Position numbers and translations under genes: made by a program
Assembly: GCF_018760735.1 (NCBI RefSeq)
Contig: NZ_JAHHZN010000009.1
Coordinates: 121,181 to 185,180, forward strand
Direction of reading: 5' to 3'
Source: Hymenobacter piscis
GTDB lineage: Bacteria; Bacteroidota; Bacteroidia; Cytophagales; Hymenobacteraceae
Length of the DNA stretch: 64,000 nucleotides
The notes under the pieces: model-generated
Database searches by the model: none
The model's input: only the letters and a program-made list of their open reading frames with translations
What the model was told of the DNA's origin: nothing
In this document: one piece after another, positions 8,661 through 17,662 of the stretch
Layout of the letters: each line of letters begins with the position of its first letter
Numbering within the stretch: the stretch's first letter is position 1

Positions 8661-10121
8661 TCAGGCGCTGGTGACGGCCAGCCACAGCGGCCCCTTGGGG
8701 CGCAAGGTAATCAGCGGATCGGTGGCGGCCGGCGCTTCGGAAACGGGTGCAAACGTGAAGTGGCGCAGGGCTTCCAGCAGTACCAGCTGAATTTCGGTGA
8801 GAGCGAAATGGCTGCCCACGCACAGGCGCGGCCCGCCCCCGAAGGGCAGGTAGGCATAGGTAGGAATGGGCGGCTCCTGGCCGGGGGCAAACCGCTCGGG
8901 CCGGAAGGCATCGGGCTCCGGCCACAGCCCGGGGTGGCGGTGAATGCCGTGGATGTAGAGGGAAAACAGCGTGCCTTTCGGGATGGGCAGGCCCCGAAAC
9001 TCGTCGTCCTCCAAGGCCACGCGGTCCAGAATCCAGGCGGGCGGGTACAGGCGCATGGTTTCCTGAATCACCTGCATCGAGTACGGCAGCTGGGGTAGCT
9101 CCGCGAATTCGGGCGGGCGGCGGGCGAGGCCGGCGGCGGCCCGCTCCTGCCGCACCTGGGTGGCGGCGGCCGGGTGGCGGGCCAGCAAATCAAACAGCCA
9201 GCTCAGGGCGTTGGCGCTGGTTTCGTGGCCGGCCAGCAGCAGAATGTTAGCCTCATCCAGCAGCTGCTCCTCGCTCATGCCTTCCCCGGTGTCCTCATAG
9301 CGGGCATCCAGCAACATCTGCAACAGGTCGTCGGGCGGCGCGGCTGGGGCTACGGGTAAATTGTCAGAAACGACAGAGGCTGCTGTTTCAGGTGAAGCTG
9401 GAGTGGCCGGCGCCGCCTGGCGTTGGCGGATGTAGCCGCGCACCAGCTCGCGCAGTTCCTGGCTGAGGGCATCGTGCCGGCGAAACGCGCCCCGGGTCGT
9501 GAACCAGGGCCGCAGGTAGGGCTGCCGGATGGTGCGCACATAGAAGGCCTGAATCTGGGTCAGCACGTCGGAGAGGCGGTTGCGCTCGGCATCGGTCATG
9601 CTGGTGCCGAAGGTGGCCTGCGCGATGATGTGGAACGCCACCCGGGTCATTTCGGCGTGGATGTCCACCGTGAGCGAACCACCGGCCGCCGCCAGCCGGG
9701 CGCGCAGATCTTGGCTCCACTCCTCGGCGGCGGCCTGCATGAGGCGCGTGAGGGCCGCCAGCCGCTGCCGGTGGAAGCCGGGCTGAATCAGGCGGCGCTG
9801 CCGCAGCCAGTCGGGGCCCTCATTAGTGAGCAGGCCGCGGCCCAGGTACCGAATCAGGCCGTGCGTGAGGTCGGACTTGAGGTAGCGGCGGTGGTTTTTC
9901 TGGAGAATATGCTGGGCCAGGGCCGGGTCGCGGGTGACGATGCAGGGCCGCACCCCGCCCAGGTGCAGGCCCACCGTGTCGCCGTGGTGGGTGAGGGCGC
10001 GGTCGAGGTTGCGGATGGGCTGGCGGGCCAGGGCCAACGAGCCCAGCAAGGTGCGCCAGCGGGGCACGCGCGGCAGCGGCCCGACTAGCGCCAACGGGGG
10101 CAGTTCAGGTAGTGCAGACAT
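8661..10121 (-). CDS. Cytochrome P450
   Basis: A 486-residue soluble P450 monooxygenase. The heme-binding loop FGGGPRLCVGSHFA (Cys434 as thiolate ligand), the ExxR of the K helix (QETMRLYPP), the I-helix LLAGHETSANALSWLF with the acid/alcohol pair, and the PERF-like FRPERFAP are all present. Substrate and redox partner are unknown; no ferredoxin or reductase gene is near. The ATG at 10121 gives the plausible start MSALPELPPLALVGP. About residues 237-262 form an Ala/Pro/Ser/Thr-rich insertion after the RQRQ stretch, in DNA with lower GC than its flanks; it lies in a surface loop between the G/H-region and the I helix. The following acetyltransferase gene may belong to the same transcript. Confidence 0.95.
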   Translation of the reverse strand: MSALPELPPLALVGPLPRVPRWRTLLGSLALARQPIRNLDRALTHHGDTVGLHLGGVRPCIVTRDPALAQHILQKNHRRYLKSDLTHGLIRYLGRGLLTNEGPDWLRQRRLIQPGFHRQRLAALTRLMQAAAEEWSQDLRARLAAAGGSLTVDIHAEMTRVAFHIIAQATFGTSMTDAERNRLSDVLTQIQAFYVRTIRQPYLRPWFTTRGAFRRHDALSQELRELVRGYIRQRQAAPATPASPETAASVVSDNLPVAPAAPPDDLLQMLLDARYEDTGEGMSEEQLLDEANILLLAGHETSANALSWLFDLLARHPAAATQVRQERAAAGLARRPPEFAELPQLPYSMQVIQETMRLYPPAWILDRVALEDDEFRGLPIPKGTLFSLYIHGIHRHPGLWPEPDAFRPERFAPGQEPPIPTYAYLPFGGGPRLCVGSHFALTEIQLVLLEALRHFTFAPVSEAPAATDPLITLRPKGPLWLAVTSA

Positions 10122-10360
10122 AGCAGGCAACCAGGCCCGGCGTTGGGCCCCGGAAGATACTGCCCCCGGCGGTTGAGCGGCGCTGCTGTTGCTCCAGATA
10201 AAGCAAGCCACCGGCCTGGGCGGCACCTAAGCTGAAGCGCCCCGAAGGCCGGCGGGCGGGTGGGTTGCTGGCACAACCCGGCACGGGGCTTTCCGCGTAC
10301 AGCTACCTGGGCCCCGGGCCCGCTCTGTTCCTTCTCCAACAACCAAACCAGCAATAAATT

Positions 10361-10663
10361 ATGTGGATTCAACAAAAAGCTGACGTTCTGGCCCCGCTGG
10401 CCGACCTGCAGGGTCACACCGTCGGCCTGAAATTCGAGTGCAACCACTGCCAAACCGAAGTTTTCACCGACTCGCTCGGCGTACCCGCCCCCGACCATCT
10501 GGCCAACTCCCTGGAAGACGACGGCCAGTATGAGAAAGAGGAAATCAAGTGCCCCGGCTGCGACATGACCCACGAAATCACCGTGAAAAGCACTTTCGAC
10601 GGGGTGAAATTCGACGTCTCGGAAGTAGCCCCCGGCAGCGTTTCCTACCAATTGAATCACTGA
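10361..10663 (+). CDS. Small zinc-ribbon-like hypothetical protein
   Basis: 100 residues with two CxxC knuckles, CNHC near residue 27 and CPGC near residue 64, separated by an acidic segment (SLEDDGQYEKEEIK). Four Cys in this pattern suggest a structural zinc site. No DNA-binding helix, signal peptide or enzyme motif is evident, and I do not recognise a named family. The stop codon TGA falls inside a dispersed AATCACTGATT repeat, and a long hairpin terminator follows. It is convergent with the polyprenyl synthase gene, whose stop also lies in a copy of that repeat. Confidence 0.65.
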   Translation: MWIQQKADVLAPLADLQGHTVGLKFECNHCQTEVFTDSLGVPAPDHLANSLEDDGQYEKEEIKCPGCDMTHEITVKSTFDGVKFDVSEVAPGSVSYQLNH

Positions 10664-10712
10664 TTGCTCACGGATTACAACGAATTGAAGCGAATTCGTC
10701 GGATTTTGTGAA
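10655..10712 (+). repeat. AATCACTGATT dispersed repeat, copy 1
   Basis: Begins AATCACTGATT and continues with the words CACGGATTACA and GTCGGATTTTGTG. It covers the stop codon of the zinc-ribbon gene (TGA at 10661-10663). Copies 2 and 3 are at 10789-10836 and 37127-37160. Confidence 0.65.
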
Positions 10713-10742
10713 CGGCGCTGATTCTCTTTTACTTGCCCTACA

Positions 10743-10780
10743 AACAGCAGAGGCTTGCCAGTTGGCAAGCCTCTGCTGTT
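10743..10780. terminator. Bidirectional hairpin terminator
   Basis: An uninterrupted 18-bp stem (10743-10760 with 10763-10780) with a 2-base loop, with AAC/GTT edges giving short T runs on both strands. It lies between two convergent genes and could serve both. Confidence 0.8.
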
Positions 10781-10788
10781 TTACCTGA

Positions 10789-10836
10789 ACACTAATCGTC
10801 CGCAAAATCCGTGAAATCCGCTGTAATCAGTGATTT
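10789..10836 (-). repeat. AATCACTGATT dispersed repeat, copy 2
   Basis: Read on the minus strand it begins AATCACTGATTACAGCGG and continues with TTTCACGGATTTTG. It is inverted relative to copy 1 and covers the stop codon of the polyprenyl synthase gene (10827-10829) and the two codons before it. Confidence 0.7.
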
Positions 10837-11816
10837 CGCTCAATGGTGTAGTTGATGAGCTGCTCCAGTGACTCCCGGGAAGCCGAAGCCGGGAAGGTGT
10901 GCAGAATGGCCAGGGCCTCGTCGCGGTAGCGCTCCATTACCCGGATGGCGTAGTCGAGTCCGCCCGACTGCTTCACGAATTCGATAACCGCCTGCACCCG
11001 GTCTTTGCGGCCATCGTTGTTTTTGACGTTGAAGATCACGCGGCGCTTGGTCAGCCAGTCGGCCTGGCTGAGCGCGTGGATAAGCGGCAGGGTCATCTTC
11101 TTTTCCTTGATATCGATGCCCACGGGCTTGCCGATTTCGGCGGTGCCGAAGTCGAACAGGTCGTCCTTGATCTGGAAAGCCATGCCCACTTTTTCCCCGA
11201 AAAGCCGGGCCCGCTCCACCGTTTCCTTATCGGCCCCGGCCGAGGAGGCCCCCACGGCGCAGCAGGAGGCAATGAGCGAAGCCGTTTTCTGGCGGATGAT
11301 ATCGAAGTACACGTCCTCGGTGATGTCGAGGCGGCGGGCCTTTTCAATCTGCAGCAGCTCGCCTTCGCTCAGCTCCTTCACGGCGTTGCTCACGATTTTG
11401 AGCAATTCGTAGTCGTCGTTTTCCAGGCTCAGCAGCAGGCCCTTGCTCAGCAGGTAGTCGCCCACGAGCACGGCAATCTTGTTTTTCCAGAGGGCGTTGA
11501 TGCTGAAAAAGCCGCGGCGGTAGTTGCTTTCGTCCACTACATCGTCGTGCACCAGCGTGGCCGTGTGCAGCAGCTCAATCAGGGCCGCGCCCCGGAACGA
11601 GGCTTCCGGCAGCGGCCCCTCGGGCTGGGGCCCGCTGATTTTAGCCGTGAAAAACACGAACATGGGCCGGATTTGCTTGCCCTTGCGCTTGACGATGTAG
11701 CCCATAATCTTGTCCAGCAGCAACTGCTTGGACTGCATCGACTGCCGGAATTTCTTTTCGAATTCCGCCATGTCGGAGGCAATGGGCGCCTGTATCTGAT
11801 CCAGGGTTACGGTCAT
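10827..11816 (-). CDS. Polyprenyl (all-trans) diphosphate synthase
   Basis: Elongates allylic diphosphates with isopentenyl diphosphate to the long prenyl chain of menaquinone. The 329 residues carry the two Asp-rich motifs: LVHDDVVDES (first, around residue 90) and KDDLFDF (second, around residue 215). The lysine of the substrate site (KGKQIRPMFV) and the KTASLI motif are also present. A menaquinone role fits a respiratory Bacteroidota and the succinate dehydrogenase genes nearby, but the chain length cannot be read with certainty. The last codons (Asn, His, stop) lie in a dispersed repeat. The next gene starts 171 bp away on the opposite strand, so the gene is transcribed on its own. Confidence 0.93.
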   Translation of the reverse strand: MTVTLDQIQAPIASDMAEFEKKFRQSMQSKQLLLDKIMGYIVKRKGKQIRPMFVFFTAKISGPQPEGPLPEASFRGAALIELLHTATLVHDDVVDESNYRRGFFSINALWKNKIAVLVGDYLLSKGLLLSLENDDYELLKIVSNAVKELSEGELLQIEKARRLDITEDVYFDIIRQKTASLIASCCAVGASSAGADKETVERARLFGEKVGMAFQIKDDLFDFGTAEIGKPVGIDIKEKKMTLPLIHALSQADWLTKRRVIFNVKNNDGRKDRVQAVIEFVKQSGGLDYAIRVMERYRDEALAILHTFPASASRESLEQLINYTIERNH

Positions 11817-11987
11817 GCGGGTGTTTTGGGCGCTGCGAAGGTAAGTGGATTGTTGAATTGTTGGGCGCCTGAGGCATCGGAGAAGCTCAACAGACGAAAG
11901 CCTGCTTTTGCGGGGGCCCGCTCACCCGTCCGGTAATTCCGCCACGCCCCCACCCAACCATTCGTCAATCCGCTTACCTTCGCCACT

Positions 11988-12860
11988 ATGGCCACTCACC
12001 CCACGTCCGTCGATTTCCGGCTCTCCAGCCCCCACCACCGCCGCCCTTTCATGGCCGATGCCCGCTTCGTGGCCGATGGGCAGCCCAAGCCCGTGGTGGT
12101 GTTCGTGCACGGCTTCAAGGGGTTCAAGGACTGGGGGCACTTCAACCTGCTGGCCGATTGGTTTGCCCGCCGGGGCTTCGTGTTCGTGAAGCTCAACCTC
12201 TCCCACAACGGCCTGGTGGTGGGCGGTACCGGCGACCTGGAAGACCTGGAAGCTTTCGGCCAGAATAATTTCAGTCTGGAACTCGACGACATCGGCATAT
12301 TGCTCGACGCCCTGCACGCCCCCGGGCAGACCGGCATTCCGGCCGCCGAACTGGATGTAGCGCGCCTGGGCCTTGTGGGTCACAGCCGGGGCGGTGGGCT
12401 GGTGCTGCTCAAAACGGCCGAAGACCCGCGGGTGCGGGCCGTGGTTACCTGGGCCGCCATCAGCGACGTAAATCCCGGCTGGCCCGAGGCGCTCATGCAG
12501 CTGTGGCAGCAGCAGGGCGTATTTCACGTAGAAAACTCCCGCACCGGCCAGCAGCTGCCCCTCTACTTCCAGATTGTGGAAGACTACCACCAGCACCGCC
12601 TGCGTCTGGATATCCGCCACAACCTGCGCCGCAAGCTTAAGGAGCGCCCCCTGCTCATCATCCACGGCGACCAGGACGAGACCGTGCCCCTGAACCGCGC
12701 CCACCAGCTCAAGGAGTGGCAACCCGCCGCCGAGCTACTGGTGCTGCCCGGCGTGACCCATAATTTCGGCGGGGCCCACCCCTGGCCGGCGGAGGTGCTG
12801 CCCCCAGAAAGCCAGCAGGCCGCCGAAGCCACCGCGGAGTTCTTACGGCGCGTGCTCTGA
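11988..12860 (+). CDS. Alpha/beta hydrolase
   Basis: 290 residues with a canonical alpha/beta hydrolase fold: the oxyanion-hole region VVVFVHGFKGFKDWG, the nucleophile elbow GHSRGG (Ser in the centre), the acid region LLIIHGDQDETVPL and a late catalytic His in PGVTHNFGG. Such proteins hydrolyse esters, amides or lactones; the substrate is not evident. There is no signal peptide, so it is cytoplasmic. Its stop codon overlaps the folK start by one base (TGATG), which indicates translational coupling, although no functional link to folate synthesis is known to me. Confidence 0.9.
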   Translation: MATHPTSVDFRLSSPHHRRPFMADARFVADGQPKPVVVFVHGFKGFKDWGHFNLLADWFARRGFVFVKLNLSHNGLVVGGTGDLEDLEAFGQNNFSLELDDIGILLDALHAPGQTGIPAAELDVARLGLVGHSRGGGLVLLKTAEDPRVRAVVTWAAISDVNPGWPEALMQLWQQQGVFHVENSRTGQQLPLYFQIVEDYHQHRLRLDIRHNLRRKLKERPLLIIHGDQDETVPLNRAHQLKEWQPAAELLVLPGVTHNFGGAHPWPAEVLPPESQQAAEATAEFLRRVL

Positions 12861-13339
12861 TGCCGGTTGCCTACCTGCTGCTTGGCTCCAACCTCGGCGA
12901 CCGGGCGGCCCTCCTGCGCGCCGCCAGGGAACACCTGGCCCGGACGGCCGGGACGGTTACGGCTTCTTCGGCTCTCTACCAAACGGCGGCCTGGGGCCTG
13001 GCCGACCAGCCGGCCTTTCTTAATCAGGCCCTCGAAATCCGGACGGCGCTGACGCCCGCACAGCTGCTGACGGCCTGCCTGGCCACGGAGCAGCAGGCGG
13101 GCCGGGAGCGGCTGGTGCGCTGGGGCGCCCGCACCCTGGACGTGGATATTCTGCTTTACGACCAACGGGTAGTGGATACACCTACCCTGCAGATTCCTCA
13201 CCCCCGCCTGCCGGAGCGCCGGTTTGCCCTGCTGCCCCTGGCCGACATTGCGGCCACGGTACAACATCCCGGCCGGGGCTGCACGGTGGCCGAGTTGCTG
13301 GCGGCCTGCCTCGACCCGCTGGCAGTGACGCGGCTGTAG
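12860..13339 (+). CDS. folK: 2-amino-4-hydroxy-6-hydroxymethyldihydropteridine pyrophosphokinase
   Basis: Transfers pyrophosphate from ATP to the pterin alcohol in folate synthesis. The 159-residue length matches stand-alone HPPK. Family motifs are present: LLGSNLGDRAALLR at the N-terminus, YQTAAWG, FLNQALEI, the ATP/Mg motif RWGARTLDVDILLYD with its two Asp, and HPRLPERRFALLPLADI. The start codon overlaps the stop of the upstream hydrolase by one base. No other folate gene is in the window. Confidence 0.95.
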   Translation: MPVAYLLLGSNLGDRAALLRAAREHLARTAGTVTASSALYQTAAWGLADQPAFLNQALEIRTALTPAQLLTACLATEQQAGRERLVRWGARTLDVDILLYDQRVVDTPTLQIPHPRLPERRFALLPLADIAATVQHPGRGCTVAELLAACLDPLAVTRL

Positions 13340-13360
13340 CACCCTTGCTATAAAAGCTAA

Positions 13361-13393
13361 AAGCGGCCCGCCGACAACGTCAGCGGGCCGCTT
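13361..13393. terminator. Hairpin terminator between convergent folK and fabD
   Basis: Stem AAGCGGCCCGC paired with GCGGGCCGCTT, extended by GAC/GTC after one weak pair. A short A/T-rich edge lies on the folK side. It probably ends fabD transcription and may also serve folK. Confidence 0.65.
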
Positions 13394-13414
13394 CTGGTAT
13401 TGTGTCCGAAATGC

Positions 13415-14302
13415 TTATACCACCGCTGAGCTGGCAGTTGCTTCCGGCGCAATCTTTTTCACCAGTCCTTGCAATACCTTGCCGGGGCCGCATTCCACGA
13501 ACTCTGTGGCGCCGTCCTGCACCATGCGCTGCACGCTCTGGGTCCAGCGCACGGGGGCCGTGAGCTGGCGCACGAGGTTTTCGCGGATTTCGTCGGGGTT
13601 GGTGTGGGGGGCGGCGTCCACGTTCTGGTACACCGGGCAGATGCCGGCCGCAAAAGTGGTACGGGCAATGGCCTCGGCCAGGGCCGCTTCGGCCGATTGC
13701 ATCAGGGGCGAGTGGAAGGCCCCGCCCACGGGCAGCGGCAGGGCCCGCTTGGCCCCGGCCGCCTTCAACTGCTCGCAGGCCAGCTCAATGCCCCGCTGGG
13801 AACCCGATACCACCAGCTGGCCGGGGCAGTTGTAGTTGGCCGGCACCACCTCATGGCCACTGGCCGTGATTTCCTGGCAGATGCGGGCCGTAGTGTCGTC
13901 GTCGAGGGCCAGAATGGCGGCCATGGTGCCGGGCTGCTCCAGGCAGGCGGCCTGCATGGCCTGGGCCCGCTGGGCCACGAGGCGCAGCGCATCCTCGAAG
14001 CGCAACACCTTGGCCGCCACCAGCGCCGAAAATTCGCCCAGGGAATGGCCCGCCACCATGTCGGGACGGAAGTCGGGCAGCACGGCGGCCAGGGCCACGG
14101 AATGCAGGAAGATGGCGGGTTGGGTGACATCGGTCCGGCGCAGGTCCTCCTCGGAGCCCGCAAACATGATGTCGGTCAGGGAGAAGCCCAGGATGTCGTT
14201 GGCCTGGTCCATGAGGCTCTTGGCGGCGGGATACTGCTCGTACAGCTCGCGGCCCATGCCGCTGAACTGGCTGCCCTGGCCGGGAAAAACAACTGCTTTC
14301 AT
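13415..14302 (-). CDS. fabD: Malonyl-CoA:ACP transacylase
   Basis: Loads malonyl groups onto acyl carrier protein for fatty acid synthesis. At 295 residues it has the full family length. The N-terminal VFPGQGSQFSGMG, the nucleophile motif GHSLGE (Ser87), the LVAQRAQAMQ segment with the substrate Arg, and GAFHSPLM with the catalytic His are visible. It is alone here; the usual neighbours fabH, fabG and acpP are not in the window. A terminator follows. Confidence 0.96.
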   Translation of the reverse strand: MKAVVFPGQGSQFSGMGRELYEQYPAAKSLMDQANDILGFSLTDIMFAGSEEDLRRTDVTQPAIFLHSVALAAVLPDFRPDMVAGHSLGEFSALVAAKVLRFEDALRLVAQRAQAMQAACLEQPGTMAAILALDDDTTARICQEITASGHEVVPANYNCPGQLVVSGSQRGIELACEQLKAAGAKRALPLPVGGAFHSPLMQSAEAALAEAIARTTFAAGICPVYQNVDAAPHTNPDEIRENLVRQLTAPVRWTQSVQRMVQDGATEFVECGPGKVLQGLVKKIAPEATASSAVV

Positions 14303-14416
14303 GCGTTCAGAATTGGCCCGGCGCTGGTGTACCCCTGCGCCCGGGCTAGGAAAAGAGAATTTACCGCTGCAAGCTGCACAAATCGGCCGGAATGCGCAAC
14401 GCCGGCCCCGGCGCCC

Positions 14417-14734
14417 CTATTTCACCCGCACCGGGCTGATGGCTCCGGTCTGCTTGTCGATGTCGATGGCCGCGTTATCGGGCATAACGCCCACCCGGTC
14501 GGAGCGCTTGACCAGGGCCTGCCAGCTGGTGCCGGCATCCAGCACGCGCAGGGTAGGCAGCAGATACACCGCCGAATCGGGCTGGCTGCGGAAGTAGCGG
14601 GCGGCCCGTTCGGCGGCCCGGGCCTCATTCAGGGGCTGGGAGGCGGGTATAGCAGCCGGCGCAGTGGTCGAATCGGGGGGCGCCGTAGTGCAGGCAGTGG
14701 CCAGCAAGAGCAGCGTAGGCAGCAGAAGTCTCAT
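14417..14734 (-). CDS. Small hypothetical lipoprotein
   Basis: 105 residues starting with a lipoprotein signal (MRLLLPTLLLLATAC, Cys15), then a Thr/Ala/Pro linker and a short domain ending AAIDIDKQTGAISPVRVK. The last part, with an aromatic/charged helix followed by a D-x-x-TG-I turn, resembles the small PepSY-like or NTF2-like repeats of secreted proteins, but that is only a resemblance. It sits between fabD and the large type IX cargo protein, on the same strand as both. Confidence 0.6.
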   Translation of the reverse strand: MRLLLPTLLLLATACTTAPPDSTTAPAAIPASQPLNEARAAERAARYFRSQPDSAVYLLPTLRVLDAGTSWQALVKRSDRVGVMPDNAAIDIDKQTGAISPVRVK

Positions 14735-14765
14735 AGTTGGAAGGCAAATAAAGGCTTGGAACAGA

Positions 14766-14803
14766 ATAAAGCCGGGCCGCCCCTGCGGGCAGTCCGGCTT
14801 TAT
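14766..14803 (-). terminator. Terminator of the large cargo protein gene
   Basis: Arms ATAAAGCCGG (14766-14775) and CCGGCTTTAT (14794-14803) with a second GCCC/GGGC stem inside. On the minus strand the descending arm ends in a short T/A run, just after the gene at 14828. Confidence 0.75.
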
Positions 14804-14827
14804 ACGCCCGGGGCGCTTGGAAGGCCG

Positions 14828-17662
14828 TTAGCGGTTGATCTGCACCCAGCCTTTAAAGGTGCGCTTGGTGCGGTTCACGTCCTTGAATTCTACTTCGGCC
14901 TGGTAGAAATACATCCCGTCGGAGACTTTGCCGTCGGAATTTCCTTCGCCCGTGCCGCCCCCGTTCCAGTTGATGTATGGGTCCTTGTCGCTCTCGTACA
15001 CCTTCGTGCCCCAGCGGTTGTAGATTCTGACTACCGTGCGTTCTATCGGGCTGAACACCTTGGGGTAGAAGGTGTCGTTCTTGCCGTCGCCATTGGGCGT
15101 GAAGATGTTGGGCAGCAGGAAGAGCAGGCAGTTATCCTTGCATTCCGTGTTGCTCACGGCGCTCAGCGCCCCGTTTACGTCCACGGCTTGCACCGCGTAG
15201 CAGGCCTGGGCCGACTCCAGGTTGGTATCCTCGTAGAAAAGCTGGGTGCCGGGCACCCGCGCAATTTCCTGGAGGGGCGCGCCGGGTACCGTGCCTTTCA
15301 GAATAATGTACTGAACAATGTCGCGGCTGCAGTCGGCCGTGGGCTCATTGCTCAACGTCCAGCGCAGGGAGTTCGTATATCGCTCCCCTTCCTTGGGCGT
15401 GCGCAGCTCAAACAGCCGGCTGGCCAGACTGTCGCAGTTAGTGGGTTTGAGCGTGAGCACCGGCGTACAGGGCACGGGCTGCAGGTTGGCGCATTGCTCC
15501 TGGCTGAGGTTGATCAGCGAATCGGCGGGTACACTTCCCGGGTAAATCCCGTTGGTTTTCACGTAGTAGCAGTACGTGCGGTTTTTCGGCAGCGGAGTTC
15601 CGGTTTCGCCGTCGGTAAACGAGCCGCCCGTGGCCGTACCCGTTACCTTGGCAATGGGACGGAACGTGCCGTTCAGTTCGCGCCGGTACACCGTAGTGGG
15701 GCTGCGGGTATTGTCCCAGGGCACGTTGTAGGTCCAGCTCAGGCCAATGGTTCCGGCCAGCGGATTGGGCGTCGCCGTGATTCGCACGCTGGAAGCCAGC
15801 GCGGACTGCTCCACCGATTCGGGGGCACTGGCAACGGGCTTGTTGAAGAACTCCAGCCGGTACGAGTAGGCGTTGTCGGTGGTATTAAGGCCGCCGTTGA
15901 CGAAGGTCGTGTCGTTGAGGTTGCTGGTGGTGAATACCTGCGTAAAGTCGGTAGCGGCCGGATTCTGCCCCTGAGCCCGGAACAGGCGGTAGCCGAACGG
16001 GGCCTGGAAGCCCACCGAGGAAGTGGGCTTGGTCCAGCGCACGGTAATCTGCCCGTCGGTAGCCGCGGTGCGGTCCACGGTCACGTTGGTGAGGCGGGCC
16101 GAGCGGCCGGTGATGGTTACGCAGGTTTCGTTGGAGGCCAGGCTTTCGCCGCCGGCCGGGGCCGCGAACTTCACGTAAATGCGGTAGCAATAGGTTTTGC
16201 CCCGGTCCAGCCCCTGACCGTTGTTGTCGTCGAGGAAGGTGCGCGAGCCCACTCCCACGCTCCCGACCTGGGTGTAGCCCGCCGCGGCGGGCAGGCCCGT
16301 TTCGCAGGTATCGGGCGTGAAGGGAAAGGAGTTCTCCCGGCGGAAAATGAGAATCTGCGCCCCCGGATTCTGGCAGGTGTAGCTGTCCCAGTCCAGCCGG
16401 GCCGTGGTGCCCAGCAGCGCCGCCGTCAGGTTCTGGGGCGCAGGACCTACCACGGTAATCCGCCAGATGCGCTGGTCAATCAGCGGTACCGAGTTATTGG
16501 CAGGCTCATCCGTGGCCTTGAACAGCACCTGGTACGGGTCCTGCCGAATATCGAGGCAGGTAGGCGTCCAGCTAAACAGCCCTCGGGCCGTGGGCGGGCC
16601 TTTGGTGGATTGCACGAAGGAGCCGGGAGTGGGCAGCATCCCGCCAAAGGCTTCCAGTTTCACCGGATTGCCATCGGGGTCGGTGGCCGTGACGGTGCCC
16701 CCCGGCACGGGTGTGTTGGCAATAACGCAGATGTCGCGGGGCACCTGAATGAGCGGCCGCAGGTTGGTCGTGTTGGTTACCGTAATCTGCATGTCGCGCA
16801 CTACCTCGCCAATCAGCCGGGCCGGTGCGCCCGGAACGCGCCGGTACTCCTGTACTGCGAAGGCAATGTTGTAGATGCCCGCGACGGAGGGAGCATTCCA
16901 CACAATCTGGCCCGTCTGGGCATCCTGCTGGAAAATGGCCGCATCGCCCGGCCGGCCCACCGGGGGGCCGGCGTAGGGCACCTGCACCGGGTTGCCCGGC
17001 GTGTTCTGCGGGAAGAAAAAGCCGGCTACGGGCACTGGCACCGGCGTGCAGCCCGGTGGCTCCGGCGCCTGCCGGCTGGGGCGCAGGGTGAAAACCAATG
17101 AATCCCCGTCGGCATCAAAAGCGGCCGGATTATGCAGAAAGACCTGCCGCACCGCCGCCTTATCGATGGCCGGGGCCTGCAGAACGGGCGATGTATTCTG
17201 CAGGAACGGGTCGATGGTGATGGTGGTAGCAACGTAGAACGGGGTGTTAACGGAGTTCTGCATGTTGATTACCCCATTCACCCGGTTAAAGCTCAGGTAA
17301 CTGACAGTATACACCCCGGGTGAATTATACGTGTGGTCGAATTCGTAGAGGTTGCGGTAGGTATCCGGCGAAACCAACTGCCGGCTATTGGGCGTGCGCG
17401 GAATGTCATTATCCCCGGTGCAGCTGTTGTCCCCGAAGTAGATTGACACCCCCGGCTCATCGGCAACACCCTGGTCGGCAGAGGTGTACAAAACCAGGGT
17501 AAAAAACACGTGGCGGGCATTGGCCGGGTCCGTACGGGCCTGGATGTCGGCGGCCCGCAGGTGGGTGGCCCGGGCCGCCGGGGCAGCGCTCAGCCAGATT
17601 ACCAATAACAGGAGCCCAGTCAGGCAAAGCCGTACCGGGCGGGTAAGTAACGGGATACGCAT
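14828..17662 (-). CDS. Secreted protein with gliding-motility-type C-terminal domain (type IX cargo)
   Basis: A 944-residue protein with a signal peptide (hydrophobic residues about 10-28, cut near ARA) and a multi-domain beta-rich body. The first third (LRAADIQAR... FGDNSCTGDNDIPR) and the middle fibronectin-like repeats (LTNVTVDRTAATDGQITVRW, then VRITATPNPLAGTIGLSW) suggest an adhesin or surface structural protein. The last 85 or so residues are the CHU_C/gliding-motility-associated domain: LPNIFTPNGDGKNDTF, VRIYNRWGTKVYES, DGMYFYQAEVEF. This is the type B sorting signal of the type IX system. No catalytic motif is visible. The gene stands alone with its own terminator. Confidence 0.9.
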   Translation of the reverse strand: MRIPLLTRPVRLCLTGLLLLVIWLSAAPAARATHLRAADIQARTDPANARHVFFTLVLYTSADQGVADEPGVSIYFGDNSCTGDNDIPRTPNSRQLVSPDTYRNLYEFDHTYNSPGVYTVSYLSFNRVNGVINMQNSVNTPFYVATTITIDPFLQNTSPVLQAPAIDKAAVRQVFLHNPAAFDADGDSLVFTLRPSRQAPEPPGCTPVPVPVAGFFFPQNTPGNPVQVPYAGPPVGRPGDAAIFQQDAQTGQIVWNAPSVAGIYNIAFAVQEYRRVPGAPARLIGEVVRDMQITVTNTTNLRPLIQVPRDICVIANTPVPGGTVTATDPDGNPVKLEAFGGMLPTPGSFVQSTKGPPTARGLFSWTPTCLDIRQDPYQVLFKATDEPANNSVPLIDQRIWRITVVGPAPQNLTAALLGTTARLDWDSYTCQNPGAQILIFRRENSFPFTPDTCETGLPAAAGYTQVGSVGVGSRTFLDDNNGQGLDRGKTYCYRIYVKFAAPAGGESLASNETCVTITGRSARLTNVTVDRTAATDGQITVRWTKPTSSVGFQAPFGYRLFRAQGQNPAATDFTQVFTTSNLNDTTFVNGGLNTTDNAYSYRLEFFNKPVASAPESVEQSALASSVRITATPNPLAGTIGLSWTYNVPWDNTRSPTTVYRRELNGTFRPIAKVTGTATGGSFTDGETGTPLPKNRTYCYYVKTNGIYPGSVPADSLINLSQEQCANLQPVPCTPVLTLKPTNCDSLASRLFELRTPKEGERYTNSLRWTLSNEPTADCSRDIVQYIILKGTVPGAPLQEIARVPGTQLFYEDTNLESAQACYAVQAVDVNGALSAVSNTECKDNCLLFLLPNIFTPNGDGKNDTFYPKVFSPIERTVVRIYNRWGTKVYESDKDPYINWNGGGTGEGNSDGKVSDGMYFYQAEVEFKDVNRTKRTFKGWVQINR

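Noticed and set aside
13469..17101. A 1210-residue open frame on the plus strand opposite the large cargo protein
   Set aside because: It runs antisense to fabD and the 944-residue type IX cargo gene. Its sequence is rich in Gly, Ala, His and Val without any domain, as expected for the shadow frame of GC-rich genes; the minus-strand proteins have clear family motifs.
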